64,000 nucleotides of DNA from CAVWUA01 sp963758025. Its GTDB lineage: Bacteria; Planctomycetota; Planctomycetia; Isosphaerales; Isosphaeraceae. The translations under genes were made by a program, and so were the position numbers. Below the pieces are notes generated by a model. That model saw nothing but the letters and a program-made list of their open reading frames with translations, had not been told where the DNA came from and did no database searches. Positions within the stretch are counted from its first letter, which is position 1. Every line of letters begins with the position of its first letter. Shown here piece after piece: positions 9,221 through 18,227 of the stretch. The stretch lies in contig CAVWUA010000004.1 in the NCBI GenBank assembly GCA_963758025.1, forward strand, positions 1 to 64,000, in the 5' to 3' direction.

Positions 9221-9267
9221 AAAATCCTCCCCGCCCCGAAGTTTTTTCGGGGCGGAGAGGATTTTTT
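9221..9267. terminator. Bidirectional terminator
   Basis: A 20-bp stem (9221-9240 with 9246-9265, one mismatch, loop GTTTT) has A/T runs at both ends. It lies 55 bp beyond the stop of the leftward lipoprotein gene that ends at 9322. Confidence 0.85.
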
Positions 9268-9321
9268 ACAAGCATCGTGTTGTCGATTTTACAGCAACAT
9301 GTCGCTCTGAAAATCTTACGG

Positions 9322-10422
9322 TCAACGATTCCCCTTCGTAGAGTTCCCGATCCTTCCCGGAGTGAACGAGAGGGCGCCGGTGAAGTCGAGAACTTTCCAC
9401 CCGGCCTTCTCCCGGCGGACGTAGAGCGTGCGGCGAACCTGGTCGCGGCCCTCGGTCTTGGAGAGAATGATCCCGAGCAGGCCGGTACTCTTGACCTGGT
9501 TCGCGCCAGCGATCTTCATGCCCTCGAACGCCTCAGCCAGCGCGTCCATGGTGTCCGAGTCGAGCCGGTATTCCAGAATGGCCTGGAAGATGTCACGGTG
9601 ATCCGCGGTGGCCTCGCGTGCCGAGCGCAGAGCAACGGCCAGCGCGAGCCGGTTCGGGTCCTTCGATTGCACGGCGTCGAGGAACGTTTCGGCGCCTTTA
9701 TAGGGATTGGAGAAGTCCGCTTCTTTCTTTCCTCCGCCCGCACCGCCACTTCCCCCGGGATAACCGGCCATCCCCGGCCCTCCGGTACTGTCCGCGCCCG
9801 GGTAGCCTGAAGGCCCCTCCACTCCCGGCGCGCCACTGGAACCGGCCGGACCGACGACACCAGGACCCTGACCGTAGGCGGCCCTCATAGCTTCCTCGTT
9901 CGACGGACCACCCGGGTTCGCTTGCATCCCGGGATAACCGCTGGAGCCAGCCGGGCCGCCGCTGGACATTCCCGGATAACCACTCGACATCCCCGGGCCG
10001 CCGCTGGACATCCCCGGATAACCGCTGGAACCGCCCGGTCCGGGGCCGGAACCAGCCGCAGGGGCCGAGGCGGCGCTGACCAGCGGGGAGTTCTTGGCGA
10101 GTTTCAGGAGATCGTCCGTCGCGGCCGCGTCTTTCTGACGGGCCGGGTTGATCGACGAGGCCGGAGCCGCCGCCACGGGCGCTTCCGCTTCCGGCGGAGC
10201 TGTCGCGGCCTCGGGGGACGCGCTCTCGGGAACCTCGGGCGCCAGCAACGGAGCTTGCGCGGCGGCCGGTGCCTGTGCTGGTGCCGGCGCGGCGGAGGCC
10301 ACCGTGAAATCCTCAGGAGCCCCGGCGTCGGTCGGGGCTTCATCCTTCGATCCGCACCCCGCGAGCGAAGCGCCCAGCCCGGCCACCAACGTCAGGACCA
10401 ACCATGACATCGACCGTCTCAT
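9322..10422 (-). CDS. Lipoprotein with Gly/Pro/Ser-rich SGYPGM repeats
   Basis: The start at 10422 follows GGGAAGG. The N-terminus MRRSMSWLVLTLVAGLGASLAGC is a lipoprotein signal with the lipidated Cys near residue 23. An Ala/Pro-rich linker follows, then a collagen-like Gly/Pro/Ser region (about residues 130-240) with repeated SSGYPGM and SSGGPGM units. A folded C-terminal domain of about 110 residues (FLDAVQSKDPNRLALAVALR to WKVLDFTGALSF) completes it and resembles small stress/DUF4878-type domains. The long flexible region suggests reach across the envelope. Function is unknown. The frame is intact. Confidence 0.7.
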   Translation of the reverse strand: MRRSMSWLVLTLVAGLGASLAGCGSKDEAPTDAGAPEDFTVASAAPAPAQAPAAAQAPLLAPEVPESASPEAATAPPEAEAPVAAAPASSINPARQKDAAATDDLLKLAKNSPLVSAASAPAAGSGPGPGGSSGYPGMSSGGPGMSSGYPGMSSGGPAGSSGYPGMQANPGGPSNEEAMRAAYGQGPGVVGPAGSSGAPGVEGPSGYPGADSTGGPGMAGYPGGSGGAGGGKKEADFSNPYKGAETFLDAVQSKDPNRLALAVALRSAREATADHRDIFQAILEYRLDSDTMDALAEAFEGMKIAGANQVKSTGLLGIILSKTEGRDQVRRTLYVRREKAGWKVLDFTGALSFTPGRIGNSTKGNR

Positions 10423-10714
10423 TATGTGCGGTCCTTCCCGTAGTGAAAAACCTGATCCGACGAGGAAGTCGTCTCGCAAAGAAGAGAGGAGATGGATCCG
10501 GTCCACCGTTCCGTGAAGGTCCGGTGAGCCCTTCCATCAATCATTGAATTATGACGTATCAGCGGCTCAGGGGAAAGAGGGTGGTCAGACCAGCGTATCC
10601 GGGAGAATGCCCCAAGGCACGTCCCTTGCCGTGTCCACGGGCGCGGCTTATGATGGAATTTTCGAAGAGAAAGAGGTCGCCGCACGCCATCTCGCCGCTT
10701 GGAGTGGATCCCTC

Positions 10715-11113
10715 ATGCCCGCCCAAAAAACGATCCTGCTCGTCGATGATGACACCGAGATCATCGAATCGATGCGCACCATCCTGGAAAACAAGGGATA
10801 TCGGATCATGGTCGCCCGCGACGGCAACGCTGGCTTGACCTTGGCCGAACGCGAGAACCCGGATCTGATCGTCCTCGACATGATGATGCCGAAGAAGAGC
10901 GGGTTCCTTGTGCTGGAGAAGCTCAAAGGGCGTCCCGGCGGATTGATCCCAACAATCATGATTACCGGCAATGAAGGCAGCCGCCACCGAGCCTACGCCG
11001 AATTTCTCGGGGTCAAGGACTACATCCGCAAGCCGTTCGCGATGGAGAAGCTCGTTCGGTCGGTCGACAAGATCCTCGCCACTCCGGCGGACAAGGCCGC
11101 GACGGCCGAATAG
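10715..11113 (+). CDS. Stand-alone receiver-domain response regulator
   Basis: A 132-residue CheY-like receiver with the acidic pocket (LLVDDD, residues 8-13), the phosphorylatable Asp in LIVLDMMMP near residue 55, the Thr of IMITGN, and the conserved Lys in YIRKPF near 108. There is no output domain, so it must act by protein contact or as a phosphorelay carrier. The ATG at 10715 is preferred over upstream starts because it follows GGAG and begins the domain. No kinase gene is adjacent. The stop is 10 bp from the convergent gshB stop. Confidence 0.88.
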   Translation: MPAQKTILLVDDDTEIIESMRTILENKGYRIMVARDGNAGLTLAERENPDLIVLDMMMPKKSGFLVLEKLKGRPGGLIPTIMITGNEGSRHRAYAEFLGVKDYIRKPFAMEKLVRSVDKILATPADKAATAE

Positions 11114-11122
11114 GTTGAGGAT

Positions 11123-12079
11123 TCAGGGGCGGACCGTCTCCGCGACCTTCCGTTCAAGAAAATCGAGGATCGGCCGTTCCAGGGCCGTGCCGTCGAAGCG
11201 ATTGATTTCCTGCACGCACGTCGGGCTGGTGACGTTGATCTCGATGAGACGGCCGGCGATCAGGTCGATGCCGGCGAGCCAGAGCCCCCGCTCACGGAGC
11301 CAGGGGGCCAGCCGCCCGCAGAGCACACGATCTTCCTCGGTCACGGCCGACGGCAAGGCCCGACCCCCCGCCGCCAGGTTGTGCACGAACCCGCCGGAGT
11401 CGTTCCGGCGTAGCATCGCCCCGAGCGGCTCGCCGTCCAGCAGAATAATCCGCCGATCCCCCCCCTGCGCCTCCGGTACGACCGCCTGGGCCAACGCCTT
11501 TGTCGTGCCCGCCCCGGTCGCGGCTCGGAGCAGCGCAAGGCGGTTCGGATCGTCGGGACGGACCAGCAGGACCCCGGTCCCTCCGTGCCCGAGCAGGGGC
11601 TTCAGCACGATCGACCCACCCACCGCACGCCGAAACTCATCGAGTTGGTTCGGATCGGCGCTGATGAACGTCGGCGGCCCCAGGTCGGGGAAGTGCAGGG
11701 CGGCCAGTTTCTCATTGGCGTCGCGCAAGCCCGAGGGCCGGTTCATGACGAACACCAGGGGACGCAGCAGGTCGAGTAGTTGCGTGACCGCAAGATAGTC
11801 GGCATCGAACGGCGGATCGGTCCGGATCAAAACGGCGTCGAGATCCTGCCCGGTTCGGTTTTCGAAAGGTCCGATCTCGAACGGCCGCGCCGCGTCTCCG
11901 GTCGGCTGGGCGCGCCGGCCCCTGAGAATCGTTCCGTCAGCGCCATAGGCGACCCCCTCGGACGCAACATGGAGAACTTCGTGCCCGCGACGATGCGCCT
12001 CGACCATCAGGAGATAGGTTGTGTCATGATCGACGCGGACGGTTTCCAGCGGGTCCATGACCACCGCGATCCGAAGCAT
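11123..12079 (-). CDS. gshB: Glutathione synthetase (ATP-grasp)
   Basis: The intact 318 residues match the length of bacterial GshB (about 316). The protein opens with MLRIAVVMDPLETVRVDHDTT, followed by LIRTDPPFD, the ATP-grasp core VLKPLLGHGGTGV (about 157-169), and the C-terminal GIDLIAGRLIEINVTSPT, all signature segments. The enzyme ligates gamma-glutamylcysteine and glycine using ATP. I see no gshA nearby. The gene is alone on its strand, convergent with the receiver-domain gene and divergent from the secreted PKD-like gene. Confidence 0.93.
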   Translation of the reverse strand: MLRIAVVMDPLETVRVDHDTTYLLMVEAHRRGHEVLHVASEGVAYGADGTILRGRRAQPTGDAARPFEIGPFENRTGQDLDAVLIRTDPPFDADYLAVTQLLDLLRPLVFVMNRPSGLRDANEKLAALHFPDLGPPTFISADPNQLDEFRRAVGGSIVLKPLLGHGGTGVLLVRPDDPNRLALLRAATGAGTTKALAQAVVPEAQGGDRRIILLDGEPLGAMLRRNDSGGFVHNLAAGGRALPSAVTEEDRVLCGRLAPWLRERGLWLAGIDLIAGRLIEINVTSPTCVQEINRFDGTALERPILDFLERKVAETVRP

Positions 12080-12199
12080 GGCTCCCCCGTTATCGACGTA
12101 CGATTGTTTCGTTCAAGTTGCACCGGGGCCTTGTCGAAATAAGAGTCCGTGGGATTATGGCACGAAGGCCCGAGGAACGATCCCAGGGGAGGTGAGGCC

Positions 12200-13474
12200 A
12201 TGTCAAGAGCGATCGGCGAAACTCGTGACGGCGGTTCCGTCCGAACGGGGATCGTCCTGGCGCTCCTGGCGTTCGGCACGCTGCCGGCCCTGGGGCAATC
12301 GCTGGACCGCGCGATCGCGCCCTCGGATCGGATCTCAAGCGGTGATAAGGACTTGACCCGCACGCTCAACGCCCCTCGGCCACTCCACCTGCCGATCTTG
12401 CCCGCCTCCGCCAGCCGCGAGGATGTGGCGGAACCGGCGCCAGCTCGGGTCAACGACGCATCCCCGACCCTGATGCCGAGTGCCGTTGCGCGGTACGAGG
12501 GCACCGGGGCGACCGGACTGACCGTGACCCTGGTCGGGAACGAATCGACCGGATCCGACCTCCATTACCGCTGGGAGCAGACGGAAGGCCCCCCGGTCAA
12601 GCTGGATGAGCCGACTGGCCCGATGGCTCAGTTCACAGTTCCTGAAGGTTCGGGACGGCTGGGTTTCCTGCTGATCGTCGGCAACGGCGCCGGCGTGGAT
12701 TCGGCGACGGTCCAGATCCCGATTCTCGGTCGAGCCGCGGCCAGTGCCGCCGGCCTTCAGGCCGATGCCGGGGACGATCAGATTGGCATCGTCGGCCGCC
12801 AGGTGACGCTCAACGGGGTGCGGAGCGAGCCGAGGGGGACAATTGGCTACCGCTGGATCCAGACGGGTGGGCCGGACGTGCGCTTGAAGATTGAGGACGG
12901 CTACATCTACACGTTCGTGCCGCACGAGCCGGGCCTCTACCGGTTCGTCCTGGTTGTTGCCAGCGGCGGGGCGATTTCCGAGCCGGACACAGTGGATGTG
13001 TGGGTTCAGGCGACCCCGCCAAATCCTCCTGCAGCCGCCGCTCCCGCGTCGGCTCCCGCGATGGCAACAGCGGCCGTCCCCACCCAGCCACCGAGCGTGC
13101 CGCTCGATCTGTTTGTCCGGGCCTCGCTGCTGTCGATCCCCGGCGCCGCCGCGTCCGCCGAGGATCTCGGAATCATCTTTGAGACGATCGCCCTTCGGAT
13201 GGAACTCTACGGCTCGTATGCCGAGGTCTTCCAGGAGATGTCGCGACGTCTTGAAGGCGTCGTACCGGGTGATCCGGCGCAGCGGAAAATCTGGGTCGAT
13301 CACCTGTTCACGCCCCTGACCCGTCGGCTGATCGAGGCCATGATTGCCGAAGGACTGGATCTTCGGCTGCCCGCCGCACAGAACGCGCCGATGAGCGGTC
13401 CCCAGAAGGTCCGCATGGCGGAACTGTTCCAGGAGATGGCCCGGGGATTTCAGGCGGCGCGCGACGCGCAATGA
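12200..13474 (+). CDS. Secreted protein with two PKD/REJ-like domains
   Basis: The start at 12200 follows GGGGAGGTGAGG. A signal peptide (about residues 15-35) ends near ALGQS. Two immunoglobulin-like PKD/K319L-type repeats follow. The first is ARYEGTGATGLTVTLVGN...YRWEQTEGPPVKL. The second is ADAGDDQIGIVGRQVTLNGV...GYRWIQTGGPDVRL. A Pro/Ala linker and a helical C-terminal domain (LFVRASLLSIP to FQEMARGFQAA) complete the 424 residues. Such folds usually mediate surface adhesion or assembly. It heads a row of three same-strand secreted proteins. Intact frame. Confidence 0.7.
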   Translation: MSRAIGETRDGGSVRTGIVLALLAFGTLPALGQSLDRAIAPSDRISSGDKDLTRTLNAPRPLHLPILPASASREDVAEPAPARVNDASPTLMPSAVARYEGTGATGLTVTLVGNESTGSDLHYRWEQTEGPPVKLDEPTGPMAQFTVPEGSGRLGFLLIVGNGAGVDSATVQIPILGRAAASAAGLQADAGDDQIGIVGRQVTLNGVRSEPRGTIGYRWIQTGGPDVRLKIEDGYIYTFVPHEPGLYRFVLVVASGGAISEPDTVDVWVQATPPNPPAAAAPASAPAMATAAVPTQPPSVPLDLFVRASLLSIPGAAASAEDLGIIFETIALRMELYGSYAEVFQEMSRRLEGVVPGDPAQRKIWVDHLFTPLTRRLIEAMIAEGLDLRLPAAQNAPMSGPQKVRMAELFQEMARGFQAARDAQ

Positions 13475-13556
13475 ACCGGCGAACCCCCGCTCGCGAGAAA
13501 CCGCACTGACCGTGAATGATCTCGACGTCCGTACCGTAGAGAGAGGAAGTGGCCGG

Positions 13557-14864
13557 ATGAAAGCCAACGTGTCCTGGACAAGGGCCGCGACGATCGTCCT
13601 CGGCCTGGCTGGTGGGGGAGCCTTGTGGCCTGGAGCCAGCTCCGCGCTCGCTCAGACGTCAATCTCCCAACCTGCCGCGACCACCGTCCTGCCCCTGGAT
13701 CGCGCCCTGGACCTGACGGCGAGAACCGGGAGGCCGGCCGTGGTCGTCGTCACGGCGCGTTCCCAACCGTCGTCCGTCGCGCTCTGGGATTCGCTATCCC
13801 GGCTGGTCGGCTCCTTGACGATCGGTCGGTCCTTCAGCTTCGCCGAGATGTCCCAGGAGACGTACCCCGACGCGGTCCGTCGGCTCGGGGTCAAGTCATT
13901 CCCGACGGTGGTCGTGTATCGTCGGAGCGCGAAAGGTCTGGAGATCGTCGGGCATCAGGTGGCCCCGAAGGATGCGGCGTACGTGATTGGCTGGCTCGGT
14001 GCGCTCGACATCTCGCGAAGCACCGCGCGGACGGCCCCCGCACATACCTCAGACATGAAGGTCGATCCCGAGGTCGTCCAGACGGACCACTTCCATCATG
14101 CGCAGCCGACCCCGCAAGGGGCACCGCAGATACCCACCTATGCCACTCAGGCACCCGCGCCGGCGGTGCCTCAAACCCTGGTCCCGCTGGCCTCGTCGCT
14201 CCAGCCGCAAGGTGTGCCGTACGTCTCAGGTCCGGCGTCCACTCCGATGGTGGTCTCGGGAGGGTCACAAACGGTCCTGTTCCAGCAGCCGGCGATGAAC
14301 ATCGTCGTCGCCCCGGCCCCACCGCCGTCGATCACGTTCACCACGGCGGCTCCATCCACCCCCACGGTCTCGCTCCTGCAAGGAACCAGCGCCGTCGCGT
14401 CGTCCCCGACGCAGTTGTTCCTCCAGCCAGCCGCCGCCGCCGCACCGGCCGCGATGATGGCCGCGCCCGCGCCGGCCGCCGCGATGACCTACGCCGCCGC
14501 CGCTCCAGCCGCGATGGTGCCCGTCGCCGCGGCGGCCCCGGCGCAGACCGCCACCGTGGAGGCGATTCCCGCCGGTCCGATCGGTCGGATGCTGGGTCGC
14601 GTCGGCGAGAAACTGGTCAAGCACGGATATCCTCGGGTGCGTGCGACGACGGCGACGACGACCACGATGCAGGTTCAGGGGGTGGCCGCGCCGGTCCAGC
14701 AAGCGGCACAGGTGGCAGGGGTCCCGGTTTCCGTTGTGCCTCAAGCGAGCTATGCTCCTCAGGGCCAGGCCAATGTCCAGGGCGCGCCTGCGCCGCCCCC
14801 CGTGGCTCCGTCACCTCAGTACGGGTCGGGACAGAGTGGACACGGACTCTTCCATCATCATTGA
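13557..14864 (+). CDS. Secreted thioredoxin-fold protein lacking the CxxC motif, with Ala/Gln-rich tail
   Basis: The start at 13557 follows GAGAGGAAG. The signal peptide ends SALAQT. Residues of about 45-140 look like a thioredoxin fold: RPAVVVVTARSQPSSVALW, then a cis-Pro region VKSFPTVVVYRR. The position of the redox CxxC is occupied by SQPSS, so no disulphide chemistry is possible. The last 300 residues are low-complexity Ala, Pro, Gln and Val, with His-rich ends (HFHHAQ and LFHHH). A structural or binding role in the envelope is inferred. It lies 82 bp after the PKD-like gene, probably the same operon, and ends at a strong terminator. Confidence 0.65.
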   Translation: MKANVSWTRAATIVLGLAGGGALWPGASSALAQTSISQPAATTVLPLDRALDLTARTGRPAVVVVTARSQPSSVALWDSLSRLVGSLTIGRSFSFAEMSQETYPDAVRRLGVKSFPTVVVYRRSAKGLEIVGHQVAPKDAAYVIGWLGALDISRSTARTAPAHTSDMKVDPEVVQTDHFHHAQPTPQGAPQIPTYATQAPAPAVPQTLVPLASSLQPQGVPYVSGPASTPMVVSGGSQTVLFQQPAMNIVVAPAPPPSITFTTAAPSTPTVSLLQGTSAVASSPTQLFLQPAAAAAPAAMMAAPAPAAAMTYAAAAPAAMVPVAAAAPAQTATVEAIPAGPIGRMLGRVGEKLVKHGYPRVRATTATTTTMQVQGVAAPVQQAAQVAGVPVSVVPQASYAPQGQANVQGAPAPPPVAPSPQYGSGQSGHGLFHHH

Positions 14865-15204
14865 GGCGGCCTCTCGGGATCTTTGTCCAGGCCCCCAATC
14901 CATCACGGGAGCAGAACCAGCAAAGGTTCTGCTCCCGCTTTTGTTGTGTGACACAAAGAAAGACCAGTTGGCATCATTCCGCCAATCAGGAAAACTGGGA
15001 AACCTGGAAAATCCTGTGTCTTTATTCCGAGTCGGTTCCTATCATGACGGAAAGAGGAACGAACGAGCCGCGAAATAGGGTACAATTAGTCGAAATATCC
15101 TGTCTCACCCGACTTACCAAGAGGTGAGCGTCCGATGGAAAGGAATTCTCTTACGACAACGAACGGATGCGCAACGAGAGTACCAACGTGAGGGCATTCG
15201 AGCT
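14865..15204. other. Intergenic region between two secreted-protein genes
   Basis: Besides the terminator at 14906-14944, this 340-bp stretch holds no convincing gene. A TACAAT at 15081-15086 in a locally AT-richer stretch could be the -10 element for the repeat-protein gene at 15205. I see no good -35 partner. Confidence 0.4.
14906..14944 (+). terminator. Rho-independent terminator
   Basis: A perfect 13-bp stem (14906-14918 with 14925-14937, loop of six) is followed by CTTTTGTTG. It lies 41 bp after the thioredoxin-fold gene. Confidence 0.9.
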
Positions 15205-16338
15205 ATGACGGCGCTCCTCCTTCCACGGCAGGTCCGGTTGTCGGCCGGCTTGCTCTGCGTTGTCCTCGGGCTGAGTCCCGGCCTCGCATTCGCGGGCGGT
15301 CATCATCACCGAGGCACCTATGCCGCCGTGGCGCCGGCGGCGGTGTATGCGGCCCCCGCCGCGACGATGACGTATTCCGCCACGGCGATCCAGCAGGTGC
15401 CGGTGCAGTCGGTCCAGACATTGACCGTGCCCCAGGTCGCTACGCAACATGTCGCCGTACAGCAGTACGCGGTCCAGCAGGTCCCCGTGCAGCAGCAGTA
15501 CGCGATCCAGCAGGTTCCCGTCCAGCAGCAGTATGCGATCCAGCAGGTCCCCGTGCAGCAGCAGTACGCGGTTCAGCAGGTGCCGGTCCAGCAGTATGCG
15601 ATCCAGCAGGTCCCCGTGCAGCAGCAGTACGCGGTTCAGCAGGTTCCCGTCCAGCAACAATACGCGATCCAGCAGGTGCCGGTTCAAACGCAGCTTGTCG
15701 CTGTTCCGGCCAGCCTGGCCCAGACCAACGCATTGAGCCGCCCCGGAGTGCTCAGTCTAGGGACCGGATATTCGGGAGGGATGGGTGTTTCCTCGGTCGC
15801 CACGGCGGACATGTCGGTCCAGCAGGAGGTCGCCGCGCTTGCCCAGGAATACCCGATGCTGGCCTCCCGGCTCGGTGACGGGCGATTCCTCAAGATGCTC
15901 CGCGACTTTCTCCGCGGGGAGGTCCGCGATCGCGTGGCCAAGGGGGGCCAGCGGCTGGCGCGGATCGACTGGCTGAACCTGATGAAGAAGCTCGGTCTGG
16001 GGTTCATCCGGTCGTATATCGGTCTGGACCTGAGCAACGACGCGGTCTCCGACCCGAACCTGGAGCGTATGATCCGCGACCTGCTCGACCAGGAAGGTGT
16101 TCGAGACGATACCAACAACGGTGTTACACCGTTTGGCCCGGGGGTGCGCCGCATCGAGATCCGTGGCACCCTGTTCCTGGACTCCGGGGGACCGGGTTCG
16201 ACGGAACCTCCGCCGACGATTCCGACCAACCCGGAATTGCCCCCGATTCCCGACCTTGGTCCCGATACCCCAACGATTCCCAAGGTCTCGGGGACTTCGG
16301 CGGAACAACCGAAAACGGAGAATTCGCCGGATCAGTGA
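15205..16338 (+). CDS. Secreted protein with QQVPVQQQYA repeats
   Basis: The 377-residue protein has a signal peptide (LSAGLLCVVLGLSPGLAFA), a His/Ala-rich segment, then seven 11-residue repeats of the type YAIQQVPVQQQ (about residues 88-163). A folded domain follows at about 200-315 (VQQEVAALAQEYPMLASRL, then IDWLNLMKKLGLGFIRSYIG). The tail is Pro-rich. The Gln/Val repeat is probably extended or fibrous. The initiation codon at 15205 is chosen for the signal peptide. Function is unknown. Its place after two other exported low-complexity proteins suggests a shared envelope or surface structure. Confidence 0.65.
   Translation: MTALLLPRQVRLSAGLLCVVLGLSPGLAFAGGHHHRGTYAAVAPAAVYAAPAATMTYSATAIQQVPVQSVQTLTVPQVATQHVAVQQYAVQQVPVQQQYAIQQVPVQQQYAIQQVPVQQQYAVQQVPVQQYAIQQVPVQQQYAVQQVPVQQQYAIQQVPVQTQLVAVPASLAQTNALSRPGVLSLGTGYSGGMGVSSVATADMSVQQEVAALAQEYPMLASRLGDGRFLKMLRDFLRGEVRDRVAKGGQRLARIDWLNLMKKLGLGFIRSYIGLDLSNDAVSDPNLERMIRDLLDQEGVRDDTNNGVTPFGPGVRRIEIRGTLFLDSGGPGSTEPPPTIPTNPELPPIPDLGPDTPTIPKVSGTSAEQPKTENSPDQ
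15466..15693 (+). repeat. 33-bp in-frame tandem repeat, seven units
   Basis: Seven consecutive units encode 11 residues each. The fourth unit is one codon short (30 bp). Units alternate Ile/Val at one position and use different synonymous codons (GTCCCCGTG, GTTCCCGTC, GTGCCGGTC), showing the array is not brand new. Confidence 0.9.
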
Positions 16339-16392
16339 CTCCAGGACGAGGCCCTGGTGCGTCTCCGTGGCGCCAATCTGAAACGGACGCTC

Positions 16393-16425
16393 AAGGGCTG
16401 GGCCGAGGTGGCCCAGCCCTTTTTT
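16393..16425 (+). terminator. Rho-independent terminator
   Basis: A perfect 12-bp stem (16393-16404 with 16410-16421, loop GAGGT) followed by T residues, 55 bp after the repeat-protein gene. Confidence 0.9.
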
Positions 16426-16615
16426 ATCGTCAGTGACCGGGAATCTCTCGCGATCCTGTAATCGGAACCACCCTTGCCTCCTTACCTAATTCTCCCAAAC
16501 GTACATCATTTTCCTTGACCGGTACACTGAGCCCCGGGAAAGTGAGTGTAGGGCCTCAACGTGTGATAAAGATGTCCACCACCGCATAAGCCTGCATTGC
16601 ACGGGAGTCAAAGTG

Positions 16616-18040
16616 ATGGCCAAGAAACGAACGACCACGAGAGCCAGCAGCACGGAAGCGAATGAACCGCCGACTCCTCCGGCGGAACCCGCCACGCCGG
16701 TCGGGCCGTTCCAGGCATTGCCGGACAACATGACGGGGCGATACCTCGTCCTGTTTCGCGAGGGTGATGCGGCGATGAAGGAAGGGATCAACCACCTGAA
16801 TGAAGTGGCGGGCATGAGAAACATCGCCCGCGCCTCGGACTTCGACGCGGGCGGGATGGTGATGGAAGCGGTCGAAGACACGGACGCGATCGTGTTTGAC
16901 GAGTTGGGCATCGCCGTCGTCCGGGGCGATTCCCGCCAGATGAACTCGCTGTCCTCGGCCATGGAAGACAACGGGAATATTCTGGCCATGGTCCCCGAAC
17001 GGATGATGTACGCGATGGAGCCGGAGACCGACCCGTTCCGCCCGGGGACGTCCATTCCGCTCCAGTACTTGCGCGGTTATCGCGATGCGATCGACCGACT
17101 CTACGAGCACTGGGCCTCTGGCGAGGCGCAGGCGGCGAGCGTTGCGGAGACCGAGACGCTCAGCGAGGCAGACATGTTCGAGGACACGGCCGAAGCCACG
17201 TGGGGCCTCGAAGCGACGCGGACCTTGACCTCCCGCTACTCGGGGCGGGGAGTGAAGGTCGCCGTGCTCGATACCGGTGTGGACCTGAACCATCCCGACT
17301 TTCAGGGTCGGGGGATCAACGGCAAGTCGTTCGTGTCGGGGGAGAGCGTTCAGGACGGCCACAGCCACGGCACGCACTGCATCGGCACATCGTGTGGTCC
17401 TCGCAGTCCGAGCCAGGGGCGTCGCTACGGTATCGCCTACCGGGCGGACATCTTCGCGGGGAAGGTCCTCAGCAACGCCGGTAGCGGCCCGGACGCCGGC
17501 ATCCTCGCCGGCATCGATTGGGCCATCGCGAACGGTTGCCAGATCGTCTCGATGTCTCTGGGTCTCCAGGTCTTCGGCCAGCCGTTCGACCCGATTTACG
17601 AGCAGGTCGGCAAGCGTGCTCTGAAGGCCGGAACGCTGATCATCGCGGCCGCGGGGAACGACAGTCACCGCGACATGGGCCAGATCCTCCCGGTGAGCCG
17701 CCCGGCCAACAGCCCGTCGATCATGGCCGTCGGCGCGCTGGACTCCCGGCTCCGGATCGCGTCCTTTTCCAACGGGACGAAGAACCGCGACGGCGGCCAC
17801 GTGGACGTCGCCGCGCCGGGCGTGCAGGTCTATTCGAGCGTGCCGATGCCCGCGCGGTATGGCTTCAAGAGCGGCACGAGCATGGCGACACCGCACGTCG
17901 CGGGGATCGCCGCGCTGTTGTCGGAAGCCAACAACCTGGCGGGAGGAGTGGCGCTCTGGCAACTGCTCGCGTCCTCCTCGCGGCGTCTGCAATTGCCGGT
18001 CACGGACGTGGGCTTCGGCCTGGTCCAGGCTCCGCAATGA
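16616..18040 (+). CDS. Subtilisin-family (S8) serine peptidase with N-terminal prodomain, no signal peptide
   Basis: The catalytic triad is complete: Asp in AVLDTGVD (about 219), His in GHSHGTHC (about 251) and Ser in SGTSMATPH (about 422). The oxyanion Asn region (AAAGNDS) is also present. Residues of about 40-135 form a propeptide-like region (GRYLVLFREGD...GIAVVRGDSRQ...AMVPERMMYA). A linker of about 60 residues precedes the peptidase. The N-terminus (MAKKRTTTRASSTEANEPP) is charged and lacks a signal peptide, so the protease may stay inside the cell. A GTG three bases upstream is an alternative start. The small gene at 18228 is probably functionally tied to it. Confidence 0.88.
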   Translation: MAKKRTTTRASSTEANEPPTPPAEPATPVGPFQALPDNMTGRYLVLFREGDAAMKEGINHLNEVAGMRNIARASDFDAGGMVMEAVEDTDAIVFDELGIAVVRGDSRQMNSLSSAMEDNGNILAMVPERMMYAMEPETDPFRPGTSIPLQYLRGYRDAIDRLYEHWASGEAQAASVAETETLSEADMFEDTAEATWGLEATRTLTSRYSGRGVKVAVLDTGVDLNHPDFQGRGINGKSFVSGESVQDGHSHGTHCIGTSCGPRSPSQGRRYGIAYRADIFAGKVLSNAGSGPDAGILAGIDWAIANGCQIVSMSLGLQVFGQPFDPIYEQVGKRALKAGTLIIAAAGNDSHRDMGQILPVSRPANSPSIMAVGALDSRLRIASFSNGTKNRDGGHVDVAAPGVQVYSSVPMPARYGFKSGTSMATPHVAGIAALLSEANNLAGGVALWQLLASSSRRLQLPVTDVGFGLVQAPQ

Positions 18041-18227
18041 GTGCGAGCGATCCGAACGAACTCCTGGGCCGGCGTCTGCCCGCTTGACGGCACCATTCCG
18101 GGAGCGATACCGTTGAATACGCGAGTGGCGCGGGAATTGCCCATGATCTTTCTGGGCACCCCGCGCCATCCGACAAAGCGAGTGGCGGTGTTTGGATCGC
18201 CGGATTCCTTGCAGAAGCGAGACCATC

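Noticed and set aside
12335..13567. A 410-residue minus-strand open frame
   Set aside because: Antisense to the PKD-like gene; no signal peptide or recognisable domain.
13625..15127. A 500-residue plus-strand open frame overlapping the thioredoxin-fold gene
   Set aside because: Arg/Gly-rich out-of-frame reading of a gene that has a good ribosome site, signal peptide and domain in the other frame.
15448..15693. Possible CRISPR array
   Set aside because: The repeats are contiguous, in frame and encode a peptide repeat; there are no unique spacers and no cas genes.
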